Shown piece by piece: positions 8,600-18,122 of a stretch of 64,000 bases of DNA. How positions within the stretch are numbered: position 1 is the stretch's first letter; every line of letters starts with the position of its first letter. This DNA is from Bog-756 sp052326605. Lineage in GTDB: Bacteria > Actinomycetota > Acidimicrobiia > Acidimicrobiales > RAAP-2. The notes below the pieces were generated by a model that saw only the letters and a program-made list of their open reading frames with translations, was not told where the DNA came from and made no database searches. Made by a program: the position numbers and the translations under genes. The DNA lies in the NCBI GenBank assembly GCA_052326605.1, contig JBKQMB010000095.1:1-64000 (forward strand). Reading direction: 5' to 3'.

Positions 8600-10627
8600 A
8601 TGTCGACCCGTCTCGATCAGCCAAGCAAATCGTCAGAGACAACTACCGCAATTGAGTCGACGGCCGTCACGTCCCTTTTTCCGCGGGTCGTAGCATTAAC
8701 AGTTCTTCTCTTGGTCGTGCTGATCGCCATCCGTGGGAGGACGGGCAGCAAGGCATTCGATCACGTCGCGTTTGGTGCATCAGTCGCCGGTGCCACCGTT
8801 CTCACCATTCGTTGTCTTCGCAAACCAACGATTCCTGCCAGCCGACTGGCATTGATAGTGAGCCTTGCCGGCATCCTCTGCGGAATCGCACGAGTAGAAC
8901 GACCCCAGATGGCCATTAGCTACTGGGAAGGATTTGGCACCTCAGTTGTGCTCTTGTCGGTTCCACTCGCACTACTCATCGTCCCTATTTCAGCTCGGGT
9001 CATGCGATCGCGGGTACTTGGCTTGGCACTTGCCGTCCCGGTCGTATTGCTGGCGACAGTTGACGGGCTTAGCCTCATCCGTGATCTTCACTACTTTGCC
9101 GATCCTGACAACAATACGTTTGTTTTGAATGAAGTACTTGCTCCGGCAGCAGGCCGGGTGCCTGGAGCGAGCTTTATCCCCCAATATACCTCCCTTGTCG
9201 GATGGGGTGTTGTTCCGTTTCGCCATCTCGTATCGCCATTTGAACTCGCAAACGTGTCCACGGTTGTGCTTAGTTGTTTCGGGATCTGCGCAGTCGTGCT
9301 GGCAATCGTTCTCGCCCGACGTTGTTTGCCAGAGAACTCGCTGTGGCTAGCGGTGGGCTTGACAGTACCTCTGGCGACAGTGACGGTACTTCATGGTAGC
9401 GCCTTGGAAAGTTCGATCGGCGGCTATTTCCAAGAATTGCCGTTACGCATGTTCCCTGCCATGCTTTACTCACTGATCGCGGTTGACTCGTTGGTCGCCC
9501 TACTGATGCACTCGGTGCGAAGGGTGCCCATCATCGCGCTCGGACTCCTAGGCGGTTTGATGGTATGGAACTCTCAGGACTTTGGTATCGCCGTCCCGAT
9601 CGCTTATGGACTAATACTTCTCATCGCAACTCGTGGGGTTGTCCGCAAACGTGCGACGATGCTTTGGCTCTACGGGATTATTCCTGGACTGATGTTGTAC
9701 CCCCTCTGGACCCTGGCCATCGGGCATCCAATCCAAATCAACTATCTTGCACTCACGGCCCAATCATTTGGAAATGGTTTTGCGTCCTCCCCGATCCAAC
9801 TCCCGGGACCCGTGCTGCTTGTACTGCCAGTGATACTTGGAAGCACAGCGGTCGGATGCTTCCTTCTCTGGCAGGCCGCGGAAGCAACGACCACGAAGCC
9901 GAAGTTTCAGCAACATGCCTTCGTCACTCTCGCATTTGTCGGCGCGTGGTCCACCATTGCTTTCGTCTACTACATTAACCGGTCGTTCGCCTCGGCTCAG
10001 CTCCAGATATTCCTGCTGCCCTTCGGCGTATGCTGCTGCGGGCTCTTGACCTTCTGTCTGGCCGCGATCTCGACGGGAGGGGGGCACCTAGGCGCAAGCC
10101 CTCTCATGTACCTCAGGCGGAGTGCCCTTTGGCTCCTGCCAGTGACATTACCCATCGCCGTGGGATTCGGCGCCGCCTTGCAGACGCCGTCTCCTGTCAC
10201 ATCCTTCGACGCGCTAACCCTTCCTCCTGCTTATCTGGGTTTCAACGTGACCGAATTGAGCCGCGAGGTCTCGATAGCCAAGGACTACGTTCGGAATCAT
10301 GGGGGCGGTGCGGTGGGATACTTCGGCCCAGACGCCAACTACCTCGCGCTGTCGACTGGCGTGCAACCGCGCATCCTCTACGACGACCCGCTTGACTTCA
10401 CTTTGAGCCCGGCTGCTCACCACTTGGGTTGCGAATACGTCCGTCACAAGCCGACGGAGTGGCTCGTCGCAGCTCTCGGCGTCACCTCCATTGTGGGCTC
10501 TTCGATCTGCGATGATTACGAGGCTTGGCCGGTCCCGTTCGAGCCGCCAGGAACCGTCTTCAGGCTTCGCCAACCGGCGACCTCGGTGTCTCCCGGCATT
10601 GGCTTGGGCGGTGATCAGAACCGCTGA
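8600..10627 (+). CDS. polytopic membrane protein of unknown function, GT-C-like layout
   Basis: 675 residues from ATG at 8600. A polar N-terminus of about 30 residues precedes about a dozen hydrophobic segments up to near residue 520, then roughly 130 polar residues. The segment NEVLAPAAGRVPG followed by QYTSLVGW lies in the first large loop. I know this pattern from uncharacterised actinobacterial membrane proteins with a GT-C/GT-39-like arrangement, but see no certain catalytic motif. Codon third positions are much more A/T-rich than in neighbours at 3-8 kb and 14 kb onward, so it may have been acquired separately. Function not assigned; a role in lipid-linked sugar transfer outside the membrane is one option. 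Confidence 0.7.
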   Translation: MSTRLDQPSKSSETTTAIESTAVTSLFPRVVALTVLLLVVLIAIRGRTGSKAFDHVAFGASVAGATVLTIRCLRKPTIPASRLALIVSLAGILCGIARVERPQMAISYWEGFGTSVVLLSVPLALLIVPISARVMRSRVLGLALAVPVVLLATVDGLSLIRDLHYFADPDNNTFVLNEVLAPAAGRVPGASFIPQYTSLVGWGVVPFRHLVSPFELANVSTVVLSCFGICAVVLAIVLARRCLPENSLWLAVGLTVPLATVTVLHGSALESSIGGYFQELPLRMFPAMLYSLIAVDSLVALLMHSVRRVPIIALGLLGGLMVWNSQDFGIAVPIAYGLILLIATRGVVRKRATMLWLYGIIPGLMLYPLWTLAIGHPIQINYLALTAQSFGNGFASSPIQLPGPVLLVLPVILGSTAVGCFLLWQAAEATTTKPKFQQHAFVTLAFVGAWSTIAFVYYINRSFASAQLQIFLLPFGVCCCGLLTFCLAAISTGGGHLGASPLMYLRRSALWLLPVTLPIAVGFGAALQTPSPVTSFDALTLPPAYLGFNVTELSREVSIAKDYVRNHGGGAVGYFGPDANYLALSTGVQPRILYDDPLDFTLSPAAHHLGCEYVRHKPTEWLVAALGVTSIVGSSICDDYEAWPVPFEPPGTVFRLRQPATSVSPGIGLGGDQNR

Positions 10628-10939
10628 TAACTGTCCATAATCAGATATTGGCTCGAATATCGGATCGGTGCGCCCAGGATTATGCGAAGGTAGAGAGCGT
10701 TGTCTTATCGGGCTCGACTCGACCAATCCGTTTTGCTGTCCGCACGTCTGATGGCCGAATTCCGGCCCACTCGACCTCCTCGATGTTCCTCCAGGGATCC
10801 ATCGATGGATGAGCTCGGTCTCGGAGAAGCCGTCGAAGCACTTCGCGAAGCTTTGGAGAGTCAATTCGACCGATAACCAGGGCCGCCGCTCTCGGTTACC
10901 ATCATGATCGAGCACGGTCAATTGCAGGAGCGGACCAGT
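10628..10939. other. intergenic stretch with an imperfect A/T-rich hairpin
   Basis: About 310 bases with no recognisable gene. At 10640-10665 there is an inverted repeat (GATATT, loop GGCTCG, AATATC, extended by three more pairs across one mismatch), 13 bases after the stop of the upstream gene. It could be a weak terminator or a regulator site; there is no T-run after it. The lipoprotein promoter presumably lies further on. Confidence 0.35.
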
Positions 10940-11539
10940 ATGAAGCGAATCCACAGGAACGTCAGAGTCTTCAAGGTCCTGCATACAGGTTCGCTTCGTC
11001 CTTGTGTCGCCGGAGCAGTGGTCATGATGGCCGTACTCGCCTGTAGTTGTTCCTCGAGATCGCAATCGAACCCAATGGTGACGACACACCAAGTCACGAA
11101 TTGTGTGACAATCGTCACTACATGGGCTGGCAAGCTACTTGCGGCTGGCAATGATCTGGCGGCGAAGAATGCAGTGATCGAATCGGAATTGACGCTCTTC
11201 GGCAATGTGAGTCCGGTCCCCGATGAGACGGTCTTCCTCGAAAACGACGTGATGGCTGCGCGCTACAATGGACTCACCCCAATACAAGTGGCTAAACAAG
11301 TTACGAAGGACGCATCTTCCTGGTGCCGCCAACACGCTCGTTCTGTCAGTCCGGCGTCGACCAGCACGACGTCAATCACTTCGCCCGGCGTTGCCGTGAT
11401 CGCAGCAAGTCCTCTCGGAGTTCTGTATGAGTGGACCAGTTCGTCGAGAGTGCCGCACAGTTCGGGCTGGGTCCCGGTAAATGACTTGAACCCGGATCCT
11501 TGGCCGCGGGCCCAGTCCGGCGGCTCACTGCCCGCCTGA
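10940..11539 (+). CDS. small predicted lipoprotein of unknown function
   Basis: 199 residues from ATG at 10940, preceded by GGAG 10 bases upstream; a start 36 bases earlier is possible. A basic N-terminus leads into a hydrophobic stretch ending MAVLAC, an acceptable lipobox with Cys+1, so the protein is probably lipid-anchored on the outer face of the membrane. The mature part has Cys residues at CVTIVTTW and WCRQH, then a Ser/Thr-rich linker. I do not recognise a family. Codon use matches the A/T-richer gene before it. Separated by about 310 bases from that gene, so not clearly in one operon. Confidence 0.6.
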   Translation: MKRIHRNVRVFKVLHTGSLRPCVAGAVVMMAVLACSCSSRSQSNPMVTTHQVTNCVTIVTTWAGKLLAAGNDLAAKNAVIESELTLFGNVSPVPDETVFLENDVMAARYNGLTPIQVAKQVTKDASSWCRQHARSVSPASTSTTSITSPGVAVIAASPLGVLYEWTSSSRVPHSSGWVPVNDLNPDPWPRAQSGGSLPA

Positions 11540-11968
11540 ACTTCGGAGGCTGCCATAGTCACGGTGTTGCGACTCCCGCTGACAGCACCAACCGCAATTG
11601 GCTTCGCCTCGCGGCCCCACTTTCCGACAGCTACACCCTCCGACATGCCTTGCTGATGTTCGTTCGGGTATGGAAGCACCTTCTCGAAGACTCGTGCGTG
11701 CGCATCAGCCGACCTCGGCAGCTCCATCTGCGTACTCCGCGCGTGCTGTTCGAACAGCATCTCCAGTACGTTCTTACCTCGTTGCGAGATGGCCCGTATT
11801 CCACCACGTTTGGATAGGTGACAAGGTATGCGCAGATCTGCACACGTTCCAGCGGGAGAACGGCCGGGTCTGGCATACTTGAGTCTCCATCGGTCGGGTT
11901 GCATGTGTGTACCGGATATCTCGACCGGGTTCTCCACCGACCAATGAGACCCGGCCACCTCTGAACTG
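11540..11968. other. intergenic stretch, no gene assigned
   Basis: About 430 bases. A minus-strand frame is open across this stretch and into the 3' end of the lipoprotein gene, but it has no family resemblance and no convincing start signal, so I do not call it. A CATACT at 11875-11880 could be a -10 element for the gene at 11969; its -35 is poor. Confidence 0.35.
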
Positions 11969-13789
11969 ATGACTGAGATCACACCACCGCCAGTCGATCG
12001 ATTGTCGACTGATTCGGTTCAGGCCACTCAGGCCCACTCATCGCGAATCCCGTTGGTCGCCCCGGACGCTCCTACTCGCCGCAGATGGCTCCCGACCCTC
12101 GCTGGACCGCTGATCTACGTCGTGCTCTCGTTCGCTCTCACGGCAAACTCCTGGTCGGACCCGACGCGCACGGTCATTGGCCAGGGCGGTGATCCAATCT
12201 CCGAGCTGTGGGCACTCCAGTGGAGCGGATTTGCGATCGGCCACGGGTACAACCCATTCTTCACTAACTTCCTCATCGCGCCATCCGGAATCAACTTGAT
12301 GTGGTCTGGATCATCGGGTCCAGGTATCTTGCTCGCGCCATTCTTCTTGGCCTTCGGACCAGTCCTTGTCTATAACTTGATGCTCACGCTTTCACTCGCC
12401 CTTTCGGCATGGTGTGCTCAATTGGCGATCTTCCGCGTAGTGCCGTCACGTCCGGGCGCGATTGTGGGCGGACTCATCTATGGCTTCTCGCCGTACTTGG
12501 TAGGCCATGCTTGGGCCCATATCGCGATCACGATCGCATTCCTTCCACCTCTGATGCTCATCGTGCTCCACGAGACGTTTGTCCGGCAGCGGTGGCGGTG
12601 GTGGGCAACAGGAGCCTTCGCGGGCCTCCTCCTTGCGATTCAGTACACCACGTTCATCGAGACGATCGCGATCACTGCGCTCGCATGTTCCGTCGTCACC
12701 GTCCTTCTCGTCGCTCAACGACCGCGGGAGGTCAGAGCACGGGCGCGCTATGCCCTGCAGGCCGGCGTGGCGACGGTCGTCACTTTCCTTGTCGCATCCG
12801 CATACCCGCTTTGGACCATGTTGTTCGGTGGCCAACGGCTCGGCCGCGGCACAGTCAAACCGGCGGACGAATTCGTGACGGACGTCGTCAACTTCATCGT
12901 GCCGACGTTCACGACCAAGTTCCTGCCGGGGGCACTTTCCGCCACGTCATTCAGGATCACTAACGGTTTCGAATCGGGCGCATACATCGGGATACCGCTG
13001 ATCGCTATCTGCATCCTGACGACTGTACTTCTCTGGCGTCAGATTGTAGTTCGTACAGCCGCACTCACGGGGCTCATATTCGCGGTTCTATCTCTGGGAC
13101 CTCGATTGCATGTGGACGGAACAATACTGAACGTTCCGCTACCATTTGCACTCTTGAGTCAATTTCCGCTGATCGGAAATGCTCTTGCGTCGCGGCTAGC
13201 GGGAGTTACCGATCTATGTGTCGGTGTACTCGTTGCTGCCTTCGTGGCCCATCTCGCAACGGTTGGGGTACTGTGGCGATGGCTCGGCATCGCTCTGACT
13301 GCGCTCGGTATCATCCTCATCATCCCAACCCAGCTACCAGCTGAGTCCTACTCGGTCCCCTCGTACTTCACTGGGAACGCTGTAAAGCAGATCGCACCAG
13401 GCACCACAGCGTTGGTCGCCCCATATGAGACCCAAGGCTCCCAAGCCCCACCGGAAGTCTGGCAGGCAGCGAGCGGCTTTCGTTTCCGAATGCCAGAGGG
13501 CTACGCCTACGTACCAACCCCGACCGGACCCATCACCGGGCCGATTCCGACGCTACTGGGCGAAGAGATGATCGCCATAGATGATGCACCGCCAGGGTCG
13601 GCCATTCCCCAACTCTCGCCCGCTGAACGCGCGGCATTTCTTGCCCAAATGCGCGCCTGGCACGTAACGACAGTGCTCGTTGGGCCCATGCCCAACTACA
13701 AGCTTATGACCGGCTTCTTCCAGCAACTCCTCGGCCGAGCCGGCGACTACCGTGGCGGTGTCACTGCTTGGTACAACGTGCGGTCGTAA
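11969..13789 (+). CDS. divergent GT-C-like polytopic membrane protein
   Basis: 606 residues. It resembles the four-member family at 360 and 13.9-20.2 kb in its first third: a first membrane helix, a short loop with GQGGDP in place of CGCGD, then HGYNPFF, GINLM, LLAP, FGPV and a GGLIYGFSPYLV segment. The acidic residue of the loop is kept while the cysteines are lost. It is about 80 residues shorter and its C-terminal outer domain (after residue 470) lacks the paired cysteines of the others, though WQAASGF sits where they have WQAVNRM. Probably a distant member of the same GT-C superfamily. Composition is less G/C-rich than in the cysteine-containing paralogues. It converges on the next gene with 160 bases between. 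Confidence 0.7.
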   Translation: MTEITPPPVDRLSTDSVQATQAHSSRIPLVAPDAPTRRRWLPTLAGPLIYVVLSFALTANSWSDPTRTVIGQGGDPISELWALQWSGFAIGHGYNPFFTNFLIAPSGINLMWSGSSGPGILLAPFFLAFGPVLVYNLMLTLSLALSAWCAQLAIFRVVPSRPGAIVGGLIYGFSPYLVGHAWAHIAITIAFLPPLMLIVLHETFVRQRWRWWATGAFAGLLLAIQYTTFIETIAITALACSVVTVLLVAQRPREVRARARYALQAGVATVVTFLVASAYPLWTMLFGGQRLGRGTVKPADEFVTDVVNFIVPTFTTKFLPGALSATSFRITNGFESGAYIGIPLIAICILTTVLLWRQIVVRTAALTGLIFAVLSLGPRLHVDGTILNVPLPFALLSQFPLIGNALASRLAGVTDLCVGVLVAAFVAHLATVGVLWRWLGIALTALGIILIIPTQLPAESYSVPSYFTGNAVKQIAPGTTALVAPYETQGSQAPPEVWQAASGFRFRMPEGYAYVPTPTGPITGPIPTLLGEEMIAIDDAPPGSAIPQLSPAERAAFLAQMRAWHVTTVLVGPMPNYKLMTGFFQQLLGRAGDYRGGVTAWYNVRS

Positions 13790-13949
13790 GCGTACGTGCA
13801 CTGGTAGCTCAGCGCCGCCATCTTCTGATCGACCTCTTACGGATGGCCAGCGTTCTGCAGCTGACCAGCGAGACTCGGACCTACAGATGGACGCTTCAGT
13901 TCGAGCAATACAACACCGCTCCCCCGCATCTTCGTCATCTCGCTCCTCA

Positions 13950-16010
13950 TCACCCCGTAGGAGCCTCCAGCACGCACCTGGTGGCGGCTTCCACACCGGA
14001 CACTCCGCGCGATGCAGCACCCTGGGTGCACATCGAGAAGCGAACGCTCGTGGGGACTGCGGTGGGGGAAGTGCCACCGACACCGCTCCACACCCACGCA
14101 TCCGCCAGATGGATCGGCAGCTTGCCGGTGGCCGCAGTGATCAGAGCGGCGGCATACGTCACCGACGGGATCTGGTCGTACGTCGGCAGATCGGGCTGGT
14201 CCGGGAGCACCACCATGGTCACCCCCCAGTCGCTGAGCGCCTTGCGGACCGATTCGAGATCACCCGCGCTCGTCGCACTCCGGAGAGACGGCCCCTGCAG
14301 GAAGGAAGTGGACGCGTTGGCGAGCGCCACTGCGCCGGCGGTCTCCTTGCCGGCCCGGCTGAGTGAGCCCGCCGGACCTCCTTGTTCGGCCATCGAATAG
14401 TGCATGCGGTTGACGGCCTGCCAGGTCATGGGATTGTCATACGCGGTGAACGGCGTGGGAAAGATGAGGAGCACCTGGTGCGGCGGAAGGTGCGGCGCGA
14501 CGGTGCGGAACCAGGTCGGTAGTGCGATCGGTGGGGTCGTGTAGGGAAGGGCCTGCGCGATGTACAGCGCCGGCGGAACCAGCGCGATCGCCGCCACGAC
14601 GATGCCGGCCACGGCACCGGGCCACTGCGACGATCGCGACCGACCGCCTCCCTCCGGTCCTCTCTGGCGCCCGGCCCGAGCCGACTCGCTGCGCCGGTTG
14701 ACCGCGACGTAGGAGTGGTCGACGATCAGGCCGAGCATGACCGCTACGCCCAGATAGGCGAAGAGGACGAACCGGTACGGTACGACGTTCTCGAACAGTG
14801 GCAGGTTCGCCACCACCTCCCACGGCAGGAACACCGCCCTGTTCGAGCCCAGGGACAGCACCACCGAACTCAGGGTCAGCGCGCCGAACAACCACAGCCG
14901 TCTGTCCCGGCGCCAGACCAGGCACCCGACGACCACCACGGCCAGCACCCCGACCCCGAAGTACTGGTACGAGAGGAGGAATCCCTGGTACCCCCCGATC
15001 AGATGATCGGCCGAGTAGCTGACCGCCGGGCCCACCATGTGCTGATTCGGGACGAGATAGTCCTTGAGCGTCTCGCCCTGCTGGAGGATCTGGCCCGGCC
15101 AGATGGCCCCGGAGAGGTGGGCCGGGCCGGCGATGGCGAACCACGCCGGATAGGCGAGCAGGACGCCGGCGGTGACCCCTCCGGCCAGAAGGCCTGTCCA
15201 GGCGCGCCTCGTATGGGCCCGCAGGACCTCCGGGTACCGGTGGGCAGCGTAGGCCGCAACGAATGCGATGCCGACGACCCCCATGATCGCCATCATCAAG
15301 AGGACCTCGGTCCCGATGAAGAACTGGAGTGTCACCAGCAGCCCGAGGAGGATTCCGATCCTGACCGGGCTGTGACGCTGCCGGATCAGCAGTTCGTCGA
15401 GGCAGGCCACGACCAGTGGCGGGACAGCAACCATTCCGAGCATCAGGTGCGCGTCAGCGAGGCTGGCGATGACGAACGACGAAAAGCCGTAGAACAGTCC
15501 ACCGATGAAGGCGGCGGGCGTCCACGCCACCCATCGTCGCAGCAGGGCGAACATGGCGAGCGCAGAAAGGACCGGGCTGAGGGTGAGGGCCACATTGAGC
15601 GTGGCCACCGGCCCGACGAGCCAGGTGACCGGGGCCAGCACGACCCCAAAGGCAAGCTCGCTGGTGTTCGTCAGTAGATTGACGCCGGTCGGGTAGTTCA
15701 TGGCCGTCGAGAAGAACGGGTTGAGACCGTGGGCCATGGCATACGCCGGCCACTCGAGGTACCAGGTGAACAGCGAGGAGTCGCCGCACCCGCAGGTGGT
15801 CACCGAGGTCGGGTGGCTCGTCCAGGCGTTGGACCACGCGAACAGCGAGAGTAGGAGGTAGCCGCCTCCGGCCACGAGATACGCCGGCCACCAGCGTCGC
15901 GTCGCCGATCCGGAGTTGGACTCCCGGGGTTGTGGGGCTTCACCCCCGATCGCCGCCGTTGACGACGCACCGGAGCGAGGTCCTGCCATGAGGTCGGTGT
16001 CCACCGTCAC
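13950..16010 (-). CDS. GT-C-like polytopic membrane protein (paralogue 2)
   Basis: 686 residues. GTG at 16010 is chosen because it overlaps the TGA of the upstream paralogue (GTGA) and gives a length matching its relatives; longer in-frame extensions would run into that gene. It has the shared family order: first membrane helix, HPTSVTTCGCGD loop, HGLNPFFSTAMNYP, VTWLVGPVATLNV, FIGGLFYGFSSFV, DELLIRQRH, a last helix near residue 475, then an outer domain with PHLPPHQVLL, WQAVNRM and a paired-Cys C-terminus. Last gene of a three-gene tandem array, so it is probably co-translated with paralogue 3. Likely exposes its acceptor site outside the membrane; substrate unknown. Confidence 0.75.
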   Translation of the reverse strand: MTVDTDLMAGPRSGASSTAAIGGEAPQPRESNSGSATRRWWPAYLVAGGGYLLLSLFAWSNAWTSHPTSVTTCGCGDSSLFTWYLEWPAYAMAHGLNPFFSTAMNYPTGVNLLTNTSELAFGVVLAPVTWLVGPVATLNVALTLSPVLSALAMFALLRRWVAWTPAAFIGGLFYGFSSFVIASLADAHLMLGMVAVPPLVVACLDELLIRQRHSPVRIGILLGLLVTLQFFIGTEVLLMMAIMGVVGIAFVAAYAAHRYPEVLRAHTRRAWTGLLAGGVTAGVLLAYPAWFAIAGPAHLSGAIWPGQILQQGETLKDYLVPNQHMVGPAVSYSADHLIGGYQGFLLSYQYFGVGVLAVVVVGCLVWRRDRRLWLFGALTLSSVVLSLGSNRAVFLPWEVVANLPLFENVVPYRFVLFAYLGVAVMLGLIVDHSYVAVNRRSESARAGRQRGPEGGGRSRSSQWPGAVAGIVVAAIALVPPALYIAQALPYTTPPIALPTWFRTVAPHLPPHQVLLIFPTPFTAYDNPMTWQAVNRMHYSMAEQGGPAGSLSRAGKETAGAVALANASTSFLQGPSLRSATSAGDLESVRKALSDWGVTMVVLPDQPDLPTYDQIPSVTYAAALITAATGKLPIHLADAWVWSGVGGTSPTAVPTSVRFSMCTQGAASRGVSGVEAATRCVLEAPTG

Positions 16011-18055
16011 CCACCGCCCGGGCCGATGACGCATCTGGTGGCGGCATCGACGGCGGAAACACCGTGTGACGGCTTTCCATTGACGCACAGGTAGAACTGG
16101 GCGCCGCTGGGGAGTGCTCGCTGGGGGGCCTTTTCCACGTCCGTCCACACCCAGGCATCCGCCTGATGGACCGGCAGCTCGCCGGTGGCAGCCGTGATCA
16201 AGGCGGCAGCGAGCGTCACCGAGGGGATCCGGTCGTAGGCGGGCAGGCTCGGTTGGTCCGGGATCACGACGGTGGTGACCCCCCACTCGCTCAGGGCCTG
16301 ACGCACGAAGGGTAGATCGTCCGTGTACACGTATTCGGGCAGTCCGGGGAAGATAGAGACCCCGCCGATCAGACTTGCCGCGTTGTGCTCCTTCCCGGTG
16401 TAGGCGAGGAGGCCGACGGGAAGGCCGCCGTTGACCATCGAGTAGTGCATTCTGTTGACCGCCTGCCACGTCAGGACCGTCTGCGGTGAGCTGAACGCGG
16501 ACGGGAAGACGAGGAGCACCTGGTGCGGGTCGATGTGTGGCGCCACGGTGCGGAACCAGTTGGGGAGCACGACCGGCTGGGTCGTGACGGGAACGGTCCG
16601 GGCGACGCCCGCGGCGGGCTGGACGAGGGCGATCGCCGCCACGAGCAGCGCTGCTGCCGCCCCACCCCAACGTGGCAGTCCCGAACGTGCGCCGCCTGCC
16701 GACTGCCCGGGTGTTCCTTCCTGAGCCACATCGCGCCATCGGTTCACCGAGGAACGGGTGTGGTCGATGATCAGTCCCAACATGACAGCCACGGCGAGGT
16801 AGGTGAAGAAGGCGAATCGCATCGGAATAACGTTCTGCAGCAGCGGCAGGTTCTGAACCAACTGCCACGGAAGCAGAACAGACTTCGGCGCCCCCAGGGA
16901 TAGCACCACGGAGACGGCGGCGATCGCACCGAACAGCCAGAGCCGTCGGTCGCGGCGCCAAGCGACGAGCCCGCCGGCCAGCACAGCCAGCAATCCGATT
17001 CCCAAGTACTGGCGGTTCGTCACCGGCCCCTGGTAACCACCGATCGTGCGGTAGAGCGTATGCGCGTGGGACATTGCGGCATCCGAGGACTGTTGGACGT
17101 AGAAATTGAGCGAGGTGCTGGCACTTCTGATCGAGCTGACGCGCCCGGGCCAGATGGGCCCGGAGAAATGGCCTGGCCCGGCCAGTGCGTACCAGACCGG
17201 GTAGGCGAGGAGGACGCCTGCGGTGATCACCCCCGCAGCGAGGCCCACCCCAGCGTGTCTGGCATTCGTCCGGAGGGCATCGGGATGTCGCCAGGCCGCG
17301 TAGGCGACCACGATGCCGATGCCGATGGCTCCCATGATCGTCATCATCAACAAGAGCTCACTCCCGATGAAGAACTGCAGTGTCACCAGCAGCCCGAGGA
17401 GGATCCCGGTACTCACCGGGCGGCGACGCTGTCGGATCAGCAACTCGTCGAGGCAGGCCACGACCAGTGGCGGAACAGCTGCCATCCCGAGCATCAAGTG
17501 GGCATCTGTCAACTCCGACACGATGAACGGCGAGAATCCGTAGAACAGTCCGCCGATGAACGCAGCGGGCGTCCAGGAGACCCACCGGCGCAGGAGTACG
17601 AACATGGCGAGCGCAGAGAGCGCCGGGCTGAGGGTGAGAGCCACGTTCAGCGTGGCCACCGGCCCGAAGAGCCAGGTGACCGGGGCCAACACCAGGCTGA
17701 ACGCCAACTCGCTGGTGTTCGCCAGAAGATTCAGGCCATTCGGATAGTTCATCGCCGTCGAGAAGAACGGATCGAGACCGTGGGCGATGGCATACGCCGG
17801 CCACTCCATATACCACGTGAACAGCGAGGAATCGCCGCACCCGCAGGTGGTCACCGAGGTCGGATGGCTCGTCCAGACGTTGGACCACACGAACACCGAG
17901 AGCAGGAGGTAGCCGGCTCCGGCCATGAGCACTGTTCTCCATCCGTGTAGCGGGACGGAGCCGGGCTCCGGAGGTGCCGGACCGTCATCGACCGGAACTC
18001 CATCGGTCGGCTGATCGGTACGAGCCTCAGCTCTCACATCGGCGCCTACGGTCAT
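16007..18055 (-). CDS. GT-C-like polytopic membrane protein (paralogue 3)
   Basis: 682 residues from ATG at 18055, with GGTGGGAG just upstream; an in-frame TTG at 18112 is a weaker alternative. It is the closest relative of paralogue 2: both contain HPTSVTTCGCGDSSLFTWY and nearly the same NYP loop. Differences concentrate in the outer loops near residues 310-335 (SSIRSASTSLNFYVQQ here) and in the C-terminal outer domain, as expected if substrate choice diverged after duplication. It has the paired cysteines at the C-terminus (LCVNG and TRCV). Middle gene of the tandem array. Confidence 0.75.
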   Translation of the reverse strand: MTVGADVRAEARTDQPTDGVPVDDGPAPPEPGSVPLHGWRTVLMAGAGYLLLSVFVWSNVWTSHPTSVTTCGCGDSSLFTWYMEWPAYAIAHGLDPFFSTAMNYPNGLNLLANTSELAFSLVLAPVTWLFGPVATLNVALTLSPALSALAMFVLLRRWVSWTPAAFIGGLFYGFSPFIVSELTDAHLMLGMAAVPPLVVACLDELLIRQRRRPVSTGILLGLLVTLQFFIGSELLLMMTIMGAIGIGIVVAYAAWRHPDALRTNARHAGVGLAAGVITAGVLLAYPVWYALAGPGHFSGPIWPGRVSSIRSASTSLNFYVQQSSDAAMSHAHTLYRTIGGYQGPVTNRQYLGIGLLAVLAGGLVAWRRDRRLWLFGAIAAVSVVLSLGAPKSVLLPWQLVQNLPLLQNVIPMRFAFFTYLAVAVMLGLIIDHTRSSVNRWRDVAQEGTPGQSAGGARSGLPRWGGAAAALLVAAIALVQPAAGVARTVPVTTQPVVLPNWFRTVAPHIDPHQVLLVFPSAFSSPQTVLTWQAVNRMHYSMVNGGLPVGLLAYTGKEHNAASLIGGVSIFPGLPEYVYTDDLPFVRQALSEWGVTTVVIPDQPSLPAYDRIPSVTLAAALITAATGELPVHQADAWVWTDVEKAPQRALPSGAQFYLCVNGKPSHGVSAVDAATRCVIGPGGG

Positions 18056-18122
18056 GCTCCCACCCTGGCCTGCCGACACTTCAGGGGATCCCGGTTCGAC
18101 GAACCTGGGCAAGGTCGACCGA

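Noticed and set aside
10214..11092. 292-codon minus-strand frame
   Set aside because: Crosses the end of one plus-strand gene and the signal region of the lipoprotein; no family likeness.
11263..11982. 239-codon minus-strand frame
   Set aside because: Overlaps the lipoprotein gene and lacks a good start signal or family likeness; kept only as a note because the region has no other gene.
13797..13870. tRNA-like string GCACTGGTAGCTCAGC
   Set aside because: It resembles a tRNA acceptor/D-arm start, but no D-stem partner, anticodon arm or T-loop (GGTTCGAATC type) follows.
14715..15677. 320-codon plus-strand frame rich in Asp, Glu, His and Gln
   Set aside because: Antisense of membrane-helix codons in GT-C paralogue 2; the same kind of shadow appears at 17060 and 18885 over the other paralogues.
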